From: JBQCEE01 sp051960575
Lineage (GTDB): Bacteria; Actinomycetota; Actinomycetes; Mycobacteriales; Jatrophihabitantaceae
Assembly: GCF_051960575.1 (NCBI RefSeq)
Contig: NZ_JBQCEE010000295.1
Location: 1 to 16,228 of the forward strand
Direction of reading: 5' to 3'
DNA: 16,228 bases
Shown here piece by piece: positions 1 to 7,573 of this stretch (positions within the stretch are counted from its first letter, which is position 1; each line of letters begins with the position of its first letter). Below the pieces are notes generated by a model. That model saw only the letters and a program-made list of their open reading frames with translations, made no database searches and was not told where the DNA came from. The position numbers were made by a program, and so were the translations under genes.

Positions 1-2253
1 GGCCTCGGTGAGCGGCACGATCGCGTAGGCCCGGTCGTCGAGCAGTTCGGTGGCGACACCGGCGAGGCCGAACGCGAGGAGCGACCCGAACGCGCCGTGC
101 TCCTGCAACGCGATCCGCACCCCGACCGCGTCGACCGGCACCTCGGACGACAGGTCGAGCCCGTACGCCGCGAGCAGGCCCGACACCTCGCCGGCGTCGA
201 GCTCGCGCCCGTCTGGGGTCGCGGCGAGCACCCCCTCGACGAGCGCCCGCGCAGCGGCACGGTCGATCCCGGCCGGCGTGGGCACCGGGCTGATCGGCCG
301 ACGGCGCCACGCGGCGTACCGCGCCGCCCGGGCCAGCGCGCGCACGGCCCGCTCGGGCGACAGGAACGACGGCACCGAGCCCGGCGCGGGATGGGTGTCG
401 CCGGGGGCGGCGAGCGCCTCCGGTACGCCCTGGATGCCGAGGAAGGTCGAGACGATCGGCTTGCCGCCCTGCGGCGCCAGCCGCCGCACCACCTCGGCCA
501 CCCGCTCACCGCTCGCCGGGGGCAGGGCGGGCGCGAAGATCACGATGACGGCGTCGACGTCGTCGTCGTCGAGCGCCTCCTGCAACGCCTGCTCGTAGAG
601 CTCGGGCGGCGCGTCGTTGCCGAGGTCGCGCGACCAGGCCGCGGTGAGCCCCTCGGCCGCGCAGGCGTTCGCGACGAGCACGCCGAGCGCGGCCGAGTTG
701 CCGACGACCGCGACACGGTCGCCCTTCGGCAGCGGCTGCGAGGTGAGCAGCAGCGCGATGTCGAACAGGTCGCCGACGACGTCCACCCGGATCACGCCGG
801 TGCGGTCGAAGAGTGCGCGCACGACCTGCGGCGGCAGCTCGGTCGTCGTCGCCGCGAGCCCGGGCACCACCACACCTGCACCGCTGTTGAGGGCGATGAT
901 CGGCTTGGTGCGCCCGACGCGTCGGGCGAGCCGCGCGAACTTGCGCGGGTTGCCGAACGACTCGAGGTACATGAGCACGACGTCGGTCGAGTCGTCGGTC
1001 TCCCAGTACTGCAACAGGTCGTTGCCGGACACGTCGGCGCGGTTGCCGGCCGACACGAACGTCGACATGCCGAGCCCGCGGCGGGCCGCCTCGTTCAGCA
1101 CGACGATGCCGAGCGTGCCGGACTGGCAGAAGAACCCGGCCCGCCCGCGCAGCGGCGCCACCGGCGCGAGCGACGCGTTGAGCGACACCGTCGGGTCGGT
1201 GTTGACGATGCCGAGGCAGTTCGGGCCGACCAGCCGCATGCCGTTGCGGCGCGCCTCGTCGAGCAGCGCGACCTGCCGGTCGTGCCCGGCCGCCCGCTCG
1301 TCGTCGTCGCCCCGCTCGCCGAATCCGCCCGACACGACGACGATGCCCCGCACCCCGGCCTCGCCGCACTGGCGCACCACGTCGTCGACCCGGTCGGCGG
1401 GGATCGCCAGCACGGCGAGGTCGACCGAGCCGGGGATGTCGCCGATCGAGGCGAACGCCGGGACGCCGCTGACATGGCGCTCGCGCTCGTTGACCGGGTA
1501 CAGCGGGCCCTGGAAGCCCGCGCGCAGCAGGTTCTGGAACACCGCGTGCGCGATCTTCGTGTCGTCGTTGCTCGCGCCGACCATCGCCACCGACCGCGGG
1601 TGCAACAGGCGTTGGATCGAGCGTCCCTCGGCGTGCCGCTCACGCTCCTGCGCCACCGCCTCGGTGACCGCGGTGGCGTCGATGCCGAACTCGAGCGTCA
1701 CCTCACCGAACTCGAGATGCCGTGCCACCTCGTACCCGGCGTCGCGGAAGACCCGCATCATCGCGCCGTTCTCGGCGAGCACGATCGCCTGGAACCGCTC
1801 GATGCCCGACTCGCGTCCGGCGGCGGCGAGGTGTTCGAGCAGGATCGAGCCGATGCCGCGTCCCTGGTGGTCGTCGGCGACGACGAAGGCGACCTCGGCC
1901 TCGACCGGCGTCGTCCCGGGCGGCGTGATCCGCTCGTAGCGGCCGACGGCGATGATCTCGTCGCCGAGCACGGCCACGATGCCGACGCGGTCGTGGTGGT
2001 CCATGTGGGTGAACTTGTAGAGGTCGCGCTCGGGGATGCGCGGGTAGGCGCTGAAGTAGCGCAGGTAGCGGGTGCGGGCCGACAGGCCGGCGTGGAAACG
2101 CACCAGTGCGTCGGCGTCGGCCGGCCGAATGGGACGCAGCCGCACGACCCCGCCATCGGCGACGACCACGTCGGCCGACCAGTGCGCGGGTGGTTCCGGG
2201 TCGACGTCGGGGAACTCGTCCGGGTCGAGCACCTCGTCGGTCGGCTCAGTCAC
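1..2253 (-). CDS. GNAT acetyltransferase / NDP-forming acyl-CoA ligase fusion, Pat-type (3' part missing)
   Basis: Probable protein lysine acetyltransferase using acetyl- or acyl-CoA in the cytoplasm. About 751 codons are present and the C-terminus runs off the left edge. The GNAT domain comes first (about residues 35-190), with the acetyl-CoA-binding motif QGRGIG at 130-135. It is followed by a CoA-binding domain (about 213-350, PRSVAMVGASN and VGPNCLGI), a ligase-like domain (about 365-500, CQSGTLGIVVLNEAARRGLG), and the beginning of the ATP-grasp half (FGSLLAFGLAGVATELL near 721-737). This GNAT-first order is that of the Streptomyces Pat proteins, the reverse of enterobacterial Pat. Where ADP-forming ligases carry the phosphorylated His (SHTGAL context), this protein reads ATTTEL (about 467-472), so the ligase half is probably a sensor or scaffold rather than an enzyme (inference). 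The GTG start at 2253 overlaps the acuC stop and has no clear Shine-Dalgarno, consistent with translational coupling. Confidence 0.9.
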   Translation of the reverse strand, partial: MTEPTDEVLDPDEFPDVDPEPPAHWSADVVVADGGVVRLRPIRPADADALVRFHAGLSARTRYLRYFSAYPRIPERDLYKFTHMDHHDRVGIVAVLGDEIIAVGRYERITPPGTTPVEAEVAFVVADDHQGRGIGSILLEHLAAAGRESGIERFQAIVLAENGAMMRVFRDAGYEVARHLEFGEVTLEFGIDATAVTEAVAQERERHAEGRSIQRLLHPRSVAMVGASNDDTKIAHAVFQNLLRAGFQGPLYPVNERERHVSGVPAFASIGDIPGSVDLAVLAIPADRVDDVVRQCGEAGVRGIVVVSGGFGERGDDDERAAGHDRQVALLDEARRNGMRLVGPNCLGIVNTDPTVSLNASLAPVAPLRGRAGFFCQSGTLGIVVLNEAARRGLGMSTFVSAGNRADVSGNDLLQYWETDDSTDVVLMYLESFGNPRKFARLARRVGRTKPIIALNSGAGVVVPGLAATTTELPPQVVRALFDRTGVIRVDVVGDLFDIALLLTSQPLPKGDRVAVVGNSAALGVLVANACAAEGLTAAWSRDLGNDAPPELYEQALQEALDDDDVDAVIVIFAPALPPASGERVAEVVRRLAPQGGKPIVSTFLGIQGVPEALAAPGDTHPAPGSVPSFLSPERAVRALARAARYAAWRRRPISPVPTPAGIDRAAARALVEGVLAATPDGRELDAGEVSGLLAAYGLDLSSEVPVDAVGVRIALQEHGAFGSLLAFGLAGVATELLDDRAYAIVPLTEA

Positions 2254-3418
2254 GTGGATCGTCCGGGTCGAGGCTGTGCAGCGGGTATACGGCGCGGCGG
2301 GTCGCGGCGATGGCGCCGTCGAGCCAGCCCTCGCCGCCGGGCTGCCACGGTTCGTACGGACGCAGCACCGTCTCGCCCATCGACTCGGGCAGCCGGCCCT
2401 GGTAGCCGATGTCGCGCAGGTGCTTCGTCCACTCGGCGGGGATCGGCGTGCTCGGCGCGACCTGCACGCCCGTGGCCTCGGCCAGCAGGTGCGTCCAGGT
2501 GCGCGGCACGCAGCGCACCAGCCCGTACCCGCCGCCGCCGAAGGCGAGCCAGCGTCCGCCCGCGGTCTCGTGCGCGAGCTGGTGCAGCGCGGCGATCGCG
2601 GCGCGCTGCCCGTCGATCGACAGCTCGAGGTTGGCGAGCGGGTCCTCGTGGTGGGTGTCGCAGCCGCACTGGGTGACGAGCACGTCGGGACGGAAGGCGC
2701 GCAGCAGTCCGGGCACGACCGCGTGGAACGCGCGCAGCCAGCCGCGGTCGTTCGTGCCCGGGGGCAGCGCGACGTTCACCGCGGTGCCCTCGGCCGCGCC
2801 CTCGCCGATCTCACTCGCCATGCCGGTGCCCGGGAACAGGGTGCGGGGGTCCTGGTGCAGGCTGATCGTCAGCACCCGCGGATCGCGGTAGAAGGCCGCC
2901 TGCACGCCGTCACCGTGGTGCACGTCGATGTCGACGTAGGCGACCCGCTTCGCACCGGCGGCGAGCAGGGTGGTGATGGCGAGCACGACGTCGTTGAAGA
3001 CGCAGAACCCGGACGCGTACCCGCGCATCGCGTGGTGCAGCCCGCCGGCGATGTTCACGGCGTGCTCGAACTCGCCGCGCCAGAGCATGGTCGCAGCGGC
3101 GGCCGATCCGCCGGCGACGAGCGCCGACGCGTCGTACATGCCCGCGAAGACAGGGTCGTCGGTGGTGCCGAGGCCGTAGCCGCTGAACGTCGGGTCGTCG
3201 CTCGCGCGCCGCACGGCCGCGAGGTAGTCGGCGTCGTGCACCGTCAGCAGCTGCTGCTCGTCGGCCGCGTGCGCCGGGCGCAGTTCGAGCCGGTCGAGCA
3301 CCCCGAGCGACCGGGCCAGGCGCATGGTGAAGTCGAGTCGGATCGGGTTCAGCGGGTGGTCGCCGAAGTCGTACGCCAGGTACCCGTCGTCCCAGATCGC
3401 GCCCGCGCGGCACTCCAT
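2246..3418 (-). CDS. acuC: AcuC-type class I histone deacetylase-family lysine deacetylase
   Basis: Zinc-dependent amidohydrolase of the HDAC/AcuC family, 390 aa, close to full family length. Such enzymes remove acetyl groups from protein lysines; Bacillus AcuC reactivates acetyl-CoA synthetase. The active site is intact: the His pair at 128-129 (GGLHHAM), zinc ligands Asp165 and His167 (VDIDVHHGDG), Asp254 (CGCDTHHEDP) and the catalytic Tyr298 (GGGGYGL). The ATG at 3418 lies 7 nt after a TACCGT -10 box, implying a leaderless message, and the N-terminal residues up to the conserved NPIRLDFTMRL support this start. The stop overlaps the GTG of the downstream acetyltransferase fusion by 8 bp, so eraser and probable writer are co-expressed. 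A role in acetoin use itself is not supported by anything nearby. Small-molecule amide hydrolysis (acetylpolyamine amidohydrolase-like) is the main alternative. Confidence 0.93.
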   Translation of the reverse strand: MECRAGAIWDDGYLAYDFGDHPLNPIRLDFTMRLARSLGVLDRLELRPAHAADEQQLLTVHDADYLAAVRRASDDPTFSGYGLGTTDDPVFAGMYDASALVAGGSAAAATMLWRGEFEHAVNIAGGLHHAMRGYASGFCVFNDVVLAITTLLAAGAKRVAYVDIDVHHGDGVQAAFYRDPRVLTISLHQDPRTLFPGTGMASEIGEGAAEGTAVNVALPPGTNDRGWLRAFHAVVPGLLRAFRPDVLVTQCGCDTHHEDPLANLELSIDGQRAAIAALHQLAHETAGGRWLAFGGGGYGLVRCVPRTWTHLLAEATGVQVAPSTPIPAEWTKHLRDIGYQGRLPESMGETVLRPYEPWQPGGEGWLDGAIAATRRAVYPLHSLDPDDPRD

Positions 3419-3425
3419 GCGTCCG

Positions 3426-3431
3426 ACGGTA
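3426..3431 (-). promoter_or_regulatory. -10 box of leaderless acuC promoter
   Basis: TACCGT on the minus strand fits the actinobacterial TANNNT -10 consensus and ends 7 nt before the acuC ATG, so transcription would start at or next to the start codon. No recognisable -35 is seen. Its first two bases are also the first two bases of the opposing -10 box. Confidence 0.55.
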
Positions 3432-3435
3432 GCGT
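3430..3435 (+). promoter_or_regulatory. -10 box of leaderless GNAT promoter
   Basis: TAGCGT on the plus strand ends 6 nt before the GTG at 3442, and no Shine-Dalgarno is present. It overlaps the acuC -10 box by the dinucleotide TA at 3430-3431, so this is a candidate bidirectional promoter. Confidence 0.5.
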
Positions 3436-3441
3436 GCGGCT

Positions 3442-4020
3442 GTGACGTCCACCGGCCTGCATCCGGCCTATCCGATCGGGACCGAACGGCTCTTGTTGCG
3501 GCCGGTCACCGCGGCCGACGTCGACGACCTGCACGCCTACAAGCAGCTGCCCGATGCGGTGCGGTACGTGCCGTACCCGCCGCAGACCCGCGCGCAGGTC
3601 GCCGAGCGGATCGGGTCGGGTGGCTACCCCGCGAGCATGGACGCCGCGCCGGCGCACCTCTGCCTGGCGGTCGAGCGCCGCGACGAGCCCGGCGTCATCG
3701 GCGACGTCGTGCTGATGTGGCACAGCGCCGAGCAGCGCAGCGGCGAGATCGGCTACATCTTCCACCCGCGTGTCGCCGGCCAGGGATACGCCACCGAGGC
3801 CGCCCGCGCGCTGCTGCGCCTCGGCTTCGACGACCTCGGGCTGCACCGCATCGTCGCCCGCCTGGACGCCCGCAACACCGCGTCCGCCCGCGTCGCCGAG
3901 CGCCTCGGCATGCGGCGCGAGGCGCACTTCCTGCGCGACGACTGGTTCAAGGACGAGTGGACCGACACCTTCGTCTACGCCCTGCTCGAGGACGAATGGC
4001 GCGCCGCCTCGACCGGCTGA
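3442..4020 (+). CDS. RimJ/RimL-type GNAT N-acetyltransferase
   Basis: GNAT-fold acetyltransferase of the Acetyltransf_3 (RimJ/RimL/SpeG-like) group, 192 aa, a normal length. The N-terminus carries the family signature TERLLLRPVTAADVDDLHAY (about 14-33). Motif A with the acetyl-CoA pyrophosphate loop is RVAGQGYATEAARALL at about 110-125, and the later part NTASARVAERLGMRREAHF is typical of the group. The substrate cannot be read from sequence: ribosomal protein N-termini, small amines or antibiotics are all possible. It starts with GTG at 3442, 6 nt after a -10 box and without a Shine-Dalgarno. It diverges from acuC across 23 bp, so both probably respond to the same promoter DNA. Its 3' end faces metB across a repeat-rich spacer. 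Confidence 0.88.
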   Translation: MTSTGLHPAYPIGTERLLLRPVTAADVDDLHAYKQLPDAVRYVPYPPQTRAQVAERIGSGGYPASMDAAPAHLCLAVERRDEPGVIGDVVLMWHSAEQRSGEIGYIFHPRVAGQGYATEAARALLRLGFDDLGLHRIVARLDARNTASARVAERLGMRREAHFLRDDWFKDEWTDTFVYALLEDEWRAASTG

Positions 4021-4055
4021 CGCCACCCCGCCTCGCACCCGCTCGTCCGGACGCG

Positions 4056-4171
4056 TTGTCCCGCTGTACCGGGAGATGAGGCCGGGATGTCCCGGCGCTC
4101 CGGGACGACGCAGCCCGATCTCCCGGAGCTGCGGGACAAGGCGCCGACAGTTGCCGGAGTTGCGGGACAAG
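4056..4171. repeat. Convergent-junction repeat: inverted arms plus 31-bp phased direct repeats
   Basis: The 170-bp spacer between the GNAT gene and metB (convergent) holds an inverted repeat with 22-nt arms at 4056-4077 and 4118-4139 (TTGTCCCGC...CCGGGAGAT against its complement, 19 of 22 matching). An inner hairpin has GTCCCGG at 4089-4095 and CCGGGAC at 4100-4106. The motif CCGGAGCTGCGGGACAA at 4123-4139 recurs at 4154-4170 (16 of 17) and more weakly at 4092-4108 (14 of 17), so the copies sit exactly 31 bp apart. It probably ends transcription from both sides. It looks like a dispersed intergenic repeat family, but only a genome search could show that. Confidence 0.7.
4089..4106. terminator. 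Possible bidirectional terminator hairpin between GNAT gene and metB
   Basis: A 7-bp perfect GC stem (GTCCCGG/CCGGGAC) with a 4-nt CGCT loop lies in the convergent spacer, nested in a larger inverted repeat (4056-4139). No U-run follows on either strand, so it would act as a GC-rich, tail-less terminator of the kind common in actinobacteria. Confidence 0.4.
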
Positions 4172-4189
4172 CCGGGGGGACGCGGGCGA

Positions 4190-5341
4190 TTACGCCAGGG
4201 CGGACGCGAGGTCGGCGAGCAGGTCGTCGACGTCCTCGATGCCGACCGACAGGCGGACGAGGTCGGACGGCACCTCGAGCGGCGAGCCCGCGACCGACAT
4301 GTGGGTCATGCGGGCGGGGTGCTCGATCAGCGACTCGACGCCGCCGAGGGACTCGCCGAGGGTGAAGACGTCGACGAGCCCGCACACCTTGAGCGCGGCC
4401 TCCTCGCCGCCCCGCATGCGGAACGACACCATGCCGCCGTAGTCGCGCATCTGCTTGCTCGCGACGGCGTGCCCGGGGTCGGTCGGCAGGCCGGGGTACA
4501 GCACCTGCGACACCCCCGGGTGCTCGACGAGGAACTCGACGATGCGCTGCGCGTTGGCGCAGTGCCGGTCCATGCGCAGGCCGAGCGTCTTGATGCCGCG
4601 CAGCACCAGCCACGCGTCGAACGGCCCGGCCACGGCGCCCATCGCGTTCTGGTGGAATGCCAGCTCGTCACCGAGCTCGGCGGACGCCGCCACGAGCGCT
4701 CCCCCGACGACGTCGCTGTGCCCGCCGAGGTACTTCGTGGTCGAGTGCACGACGACGTCCGCACCGAGACTCAACGGCTGTTGCAGGTAGGGCGAGGCGA
4801 AGGTGTTGTCGACGGCGAGCTTCGCGCCTGCGTCGTGCGCGATGGTCGCAAGCTCGGCGATGTCGGCGATGCCGAGCAGCGGGTTGGTCGGGGTCTCGCA
4901 CCACAGCACGGTGGTGTTCGGCCGCACCGCGGCGCGCACCGCGTCGAGGTCACCGAGCGGCACCGGCGTGTACTCGATCCCCCACCGCGTCAGCACGCGC
5001 GCGACGAGCCGGAACGTGCCGCCGTACGCGTCGCCCGGCAGGATCACGTGGTCGCCCGGCTTGCAGACGGTGCGGAAGAACGCGTCCTCGGCCGCCAGCC
5101 CGGACGCGAACGCCAGCCCCCGCGCACCGCCTTCGAGCGCGGCCAGCGCCTCCTCGAGCGCGGTGCGGGTCGGGTTCGCCGAGCGGCTGTACTCGTAGCC
5201 GCCACGCAGCCCGCCGACGCCGTCCTGCTTGTACGTCGAGGTCTGGTAGATCGGCACCGCCACCGAGCCGGTGAGCCGGTCGGGCTCCTGCCCCGCGTGG
5301 ATCGCCCGGGTGTTGAAGCCGGGGCCCTCGAATGTGCTCAT
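4190..5341 (-). CDS. metB: Cystathionine gamma-synthase (PLP-dependent transsulfuration enzyme)
   Basis: PLP enzyme of the Cys/Met metabolism family, 383 aa. It likely joins an O-acylhomoserine with cysteine to give cystathionine, or, in actinobacteria, may also act as cystathionine gamma-lyase. Visible family marks are YSRSANPTR (51-59), the cofactor-contacting FASGLAA (78-84), ETPTNPLLGIADI (149-161), DNTFASPYLQQPL (178-190) and the PLP lysine K203 in HSTTKYLGGHSD. The C-terminal segment SLGGVESLIEHPARMTH is typical of the gamma-synthase/gamma-lyase clade. The ATG at 5341 is part of an ATGA overlap with the methyltransferase stop, and a GGAGG lies 10 nt upstream (5352-5356), so translation is coupled but also has its own ribosome site. 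Being last in an operon led by cbs fits either direction of transsulfuration. Sequence alone does not separate synthase from lyase. Confidence 0.92.
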   Translation of the reverse strand: MSTFEGPGFNTRAIHAGQEPDRLTGSVAVPIYQTSTYKQDGVGGLRGGYEYSRSANPTRTALEEALAALEGGARGLAFASGLAAEDAFFRTVCKPGDHVILPGDAYGGTFRLVARVLTRWGIEYTPVPLGDLDAVRAAVRPNTTVLWCETPTNPLLGIADIAELATIAHDAGAKLAVDNTFASPYLQQPLSLGADVVVHSTTKYLGGHSDVVGGALVAASAELGDELAFHQNAMGAVAGPFDAWLVLRGIKTLGLRMDRHCANAQRIVEFLVEHPGVSQVLYPGLPTDPGHAVASKQMRDYGGMVSFRMRGGEEAALKVCGLVDVFTLGESLGGVESLIEHPARMTHMSVAGSPLEVPSDLVRLSVGIEDVDDLLADLASALA

Positions 5342-6183
5342 GCCGTCACGACCTCCACGTCGGGGATGCGCCTGCTGATGATGTCGACCGCGTCCGGGTT
5401 GCAGTCGACGAGGACGAACCGCCGCCCGAGCGCGCGGGCAACCGCTCCGGTCGTCCCGCTGCCGGCGAAGAAGTCGAGCACCCGGTCGCCCGGACGCGAC
5501 GACGCCGACACCACCCGCCGCACCACGCCCTCCGGCTTCTGGTTCGGATACCCGGTCTTCTCGCGGCCGTTCGTCGGGACGATCGTGTGCCACCACACGT
5601 CGGTCGGCAGCTTGCCGCGCGCGGCCTTCTCGGGCGTCACGAGATTCGGAGCCATGTACGGGATGCGCTCGATGGCGTCCTGGTCGAAGAAGTGCCCGCC
5701 CGGCGTGCGCACGTACACGAGGATCGTGTCGTGCTTGGCCGGCCACCGGTCACGCGCACGCCCGCCGTAGTCGTAGGCCCAGATGATCTCGTTGAGGAAC
5801 GCGTCGCGGCCGAAGACGCCGTCGAGCAGCAGCTTCACGTACGCGGCCTCGCGCTGGTCGACGTGCACGTAGATGGTGCCGCTCGCCGTCAGCAGTCGTC
5901 GCGCCTCGACGAGCCGCGGCTCGAGGTAGCCGAGGTAGTCGTCGAACACGTCGAGGTAGGCGTGCCTGGCCGTCTCGACGGTCGTGTAGCGCAGCCCGTG
6001 GAAGCCGACCCGGTCACCGTCCGCCGACGGCGTCGTGCGCAGCGTCCGCCGCCGCTGCACCCCACCGGTGTTGAACGGAGGGTCGATGTAGATCAGCTGC
6101 ACCGACTCGTCCGGCAGCGTCGGCAGGACGGCGAGGTTGTCGCCCAGCACCACCCAGTCGCGCTCGCGCGCGAGATCGAGCAC
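5338..6183 (-). CDS. Orphan beta-class site-specific DNA methyltransferase
   Basis: SAM-dependent DNA amino-methyltransferase (N6-adenine or N4-cytosine), 281 aa. The catalytic motif IV variant DPPFNTG (34-40) precedes the SAM-binding FFAGSGTTG (238-246), which is the beta-class motif order. Also visible are the family segments HVDQREAAYVKLLLDGVFG (about 107-125), NEIIWAYDYGG (131-141), PTDVWWHTIVP (193-203) and YPNQKPEGV (212-220) just ahead of motif I. At about 280 aa it is a compact core without an obvious extra target-recognition domain. I chose the GTG at 6183: it lies 5 bp after the cbs stop and 6 codons before the conserved DWVVLGDN start of the fold. Frames upstream run antisense-like within cbs and are not coding. 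The stop overlaps the metB ATG (ATGA). No restriction endonuclease is next to it, so it is probably a solitary methylase with a regulatory or housekeeping role (inference). Its target sequence cannot be read from the protein. Confidence 0.88.
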   Translation of the reverse strand: MLDLARERDWVVLGDNLAVLPTLPDESVQLIYIDPPFNTGGVQRRRTLRTTPSADGDRVGFHGLRYTTVETARHAYLDVFDDYLGYLEPRLVEARRLLTASGTIYVHVDQREAAYVKLLLDGVFGRDAFLNEIIWAYDYGGRARDRWPAKHDTILVYVRTPGGHFFDQDAIERIPYMAPNLVTPEKAARGKLPTDVWWHTIVPTNGREKTGYPNQKPEGVVRRVVSASSRPGDRVLDFFAGSGTTGAVARALGRRFVLVDCNPDAVDIISRRIPDVEVVTA

Positions 6184-6188
6184 GGCGG

Positions 6189-7550
6189 TCAGGCGCGGGC
6201 GAGGTGACCGAGCAGGTCCTGCCGCGTGAGCACGCCGGCCGGCTTGCCGTCGACGTGCACGAGCAGGGCGTCGGCGTGCCCGAGCGCCGTGACCGCCGCG
6301 GACACCGGCTCGCCCGAGCCGATGATGGGCAGCGGCGCCGACATGTGCTTCTCGAGCGCGTCGGCCAGCGAGGCGGTGCCCGCGAACAGCGCGTCGAGCA
6401 GCGCCTTCTCCGACACCGAGCCCACCACCTCGCCGGCGGTCACCGGCGGCTCGGCCCGCACGACCGGCAGCTGCGAGACGCCGTACTCGCGCAGGATGTC
6501 GATCGCGTCGCGCACCGTCTCGTTCGGGTGGGCGTGCACGAGCGTGGGAGTGTCGCCGGACTTCGACCGCAGCACGTCCTCGACGCTCGTGGCACCCGGG
6601 GTGCCGAGGAAGCCGTAGTCGGCCATCCACGCGTCGTTGAAGATCTTGCTGAGGTAGCCGCGTCCGCCGTCGGGCAGCAGCACCACGACGACGTCGTCGG
6701 GCCCGAGACGCTCGGCGACCCGCAGCGCGGCGGCGGCGGCCATGCCGCACGAGCCACCGACGAGCAGCCCCTCCTCGCGGGCGAGACGACGGGTCATCGC
6801 GAACGAGTCGCCGTCGCTGACGGCGATGACCTCGTCGACGATCGCCGGGTCGTAGGTGGTCGGCCAGAAGTCCTCGCCGACGCCCTCGACGAGGTAGGGA
6901 CGCCCCGTGCCGCCCGAGTACACCGAGCCCTCGGGGTCGGCGGCGATGACGCGCACGTCGCCGTGCTCCTTGAGGTAGCGCCCGACGCCGGACAGCGTGC
7001 CGCCCGTGCCGGCGCCCGCGACGAAGTGCGTGATGCGTCCCTCGGTCTGCTCCCAGATCTCGGGGCCGGTGGTCTCGTAGTGCGACCGGGGGTTGTTCGG
7101 GTTCGCGTACTGGTCGGGCTTCCAGGCGTTCGGGGTCTCGCGGGCCAGCCGGTCGCTGACCGAGTAGTACGAGCGGGGGTCCTCGGGAGCGACGGCGGTC
7201 GGGCAGACGACGACCTCGGCGCCGTACGCGCGCAGCGTGTTGATCTTGTCCTGACTCACCTTGTCGGGGCAGACGAAGATGCAGCTGTAGCCGCGCTGCT
7301 GCGCGACCAGCGCCAGCCCGACGCCGGTGTTGCCGGACGTCGGCTCGACGATCGTGCCGCCGGGCTTCAGCTCGCCGGACGCCTCGGCGGCGTCGATCAT
7401 GCGGACGGCGATGCGGTCCTTCACCGAGCCGCCGGGGTTGAAGTACTCGACCTTGGCCAGCACGGTCGGTGCGAGGCCGTTCGTGACGGTGTTCAACCGG
7501 ATCAGCGGGGTGTTGCCGATCAGGTCGACCACGGTGTTGGCGTAGCGCAT
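6189..7550 (-). CDS. cbs: Cystathionine beta-synthase with C-terminal CBS-domain pair
   Basis: PLP enzyme condensing serine with homocysteine to cystathionine, 453 aa. The catalytic domain (about 1-325) has IGNTPLIRLN (11-20), the PLP lysine K44 in NPGGSVKDRIA, the phosphate-binding TSGNTG (71-76) and a later GAGTGGTLSG loop. The SYYSVSDRL, YANPNNPRSHYETTGPEIW and DPEGSVYSGG segments closely resemble mycobacterial Cbs as I remember it. About 335-453 carries two CBS motifs (LREYGVSQLPVVRAEPP and VDGKPAGVLTRQDLLGHL), likely regulatory, as in the actinobacterial enzyme. It starts at the ATG at 7550, 7 nt after a TACCGT -10 box, so it is probably leaderless. It is first in the tight operon cbs, methyltransferase, metB, with a 5-bp gap to the next gene, and diverges from the SGNH hydrolase gene across 36 bp. 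Confidence 0.95.
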   Translation of the reverse strand: MRYANTVVDLIGNTPLIRLNTVTNGLAPTVLAKVEYFNPGGSVKDRIAVRMIDAAEASGELKPGGTIVEPTSGNTGVGLALVAQQRGYSCIFVCPDKVSQDKINTLRAYGAEVVVCPTAVAPEDPRSYYSVSDRLARETPNAWKPDQYANPNNPRSHYETTGPEIWEQTEGRITHFVAGAGTGGTLSGVGRYLKEHGDVRVIAADPEGSVYSGGTGRPYLVEGVGEDFWPTTYDPAIVDEVIAVSDGDSFAMTRRLAREEGLLVGGSCGMAAAAALRVAERLGPDDVVVVLLPDGGRGYLSKIFNDAWMADYGFLGTPGATSVEDVLRSKSGDTPTLVHAHPNETVRDAIDILREYGVSQLPVVRAEPPVTAGEVVGSVSEKALLDALFAGTASLADALEKHMSAPLPIIGSGEPVSAAVTALGHADALLVHVDGKPAGVLTRQDLLGHLARA

Positions 7551-7557
7551 GACTCGC

Positions 7558-7563
7558 ACGGTA
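7558..7563 (-). promoter_or_regulatory. -10 box of leaderless cbs operon promoter
   Basis: TACCGT on the minus strand, 7 nt before the cbs ATG and with no Shine-Dalgarno between. The hexamer and spacing are the same as at acuC. This would drive the cbs, methyltransferase and metB operon. Confidence 0.55.
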
Positions 7564-7573
7564 GTGGTTTGGC

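Noticed and set aside
97..2676. An 859-codon plus-strand open frame opposite the acetyltransferase fusion
   Set aside because: Composition is Arg/Val/Glu/His-rich with no domain pattern, as expected for the mirror of a high-GC gene; the minus strand has clear GNAT and CoA-ligase motifs over the same bases.
5341..5746. Upstream extension of metB to an earlier start
   Set aside because: The added residues are the out-of-frame reading of the methyltransferase gene; the ATGA overlap and GGAGG fix the start at 5341.
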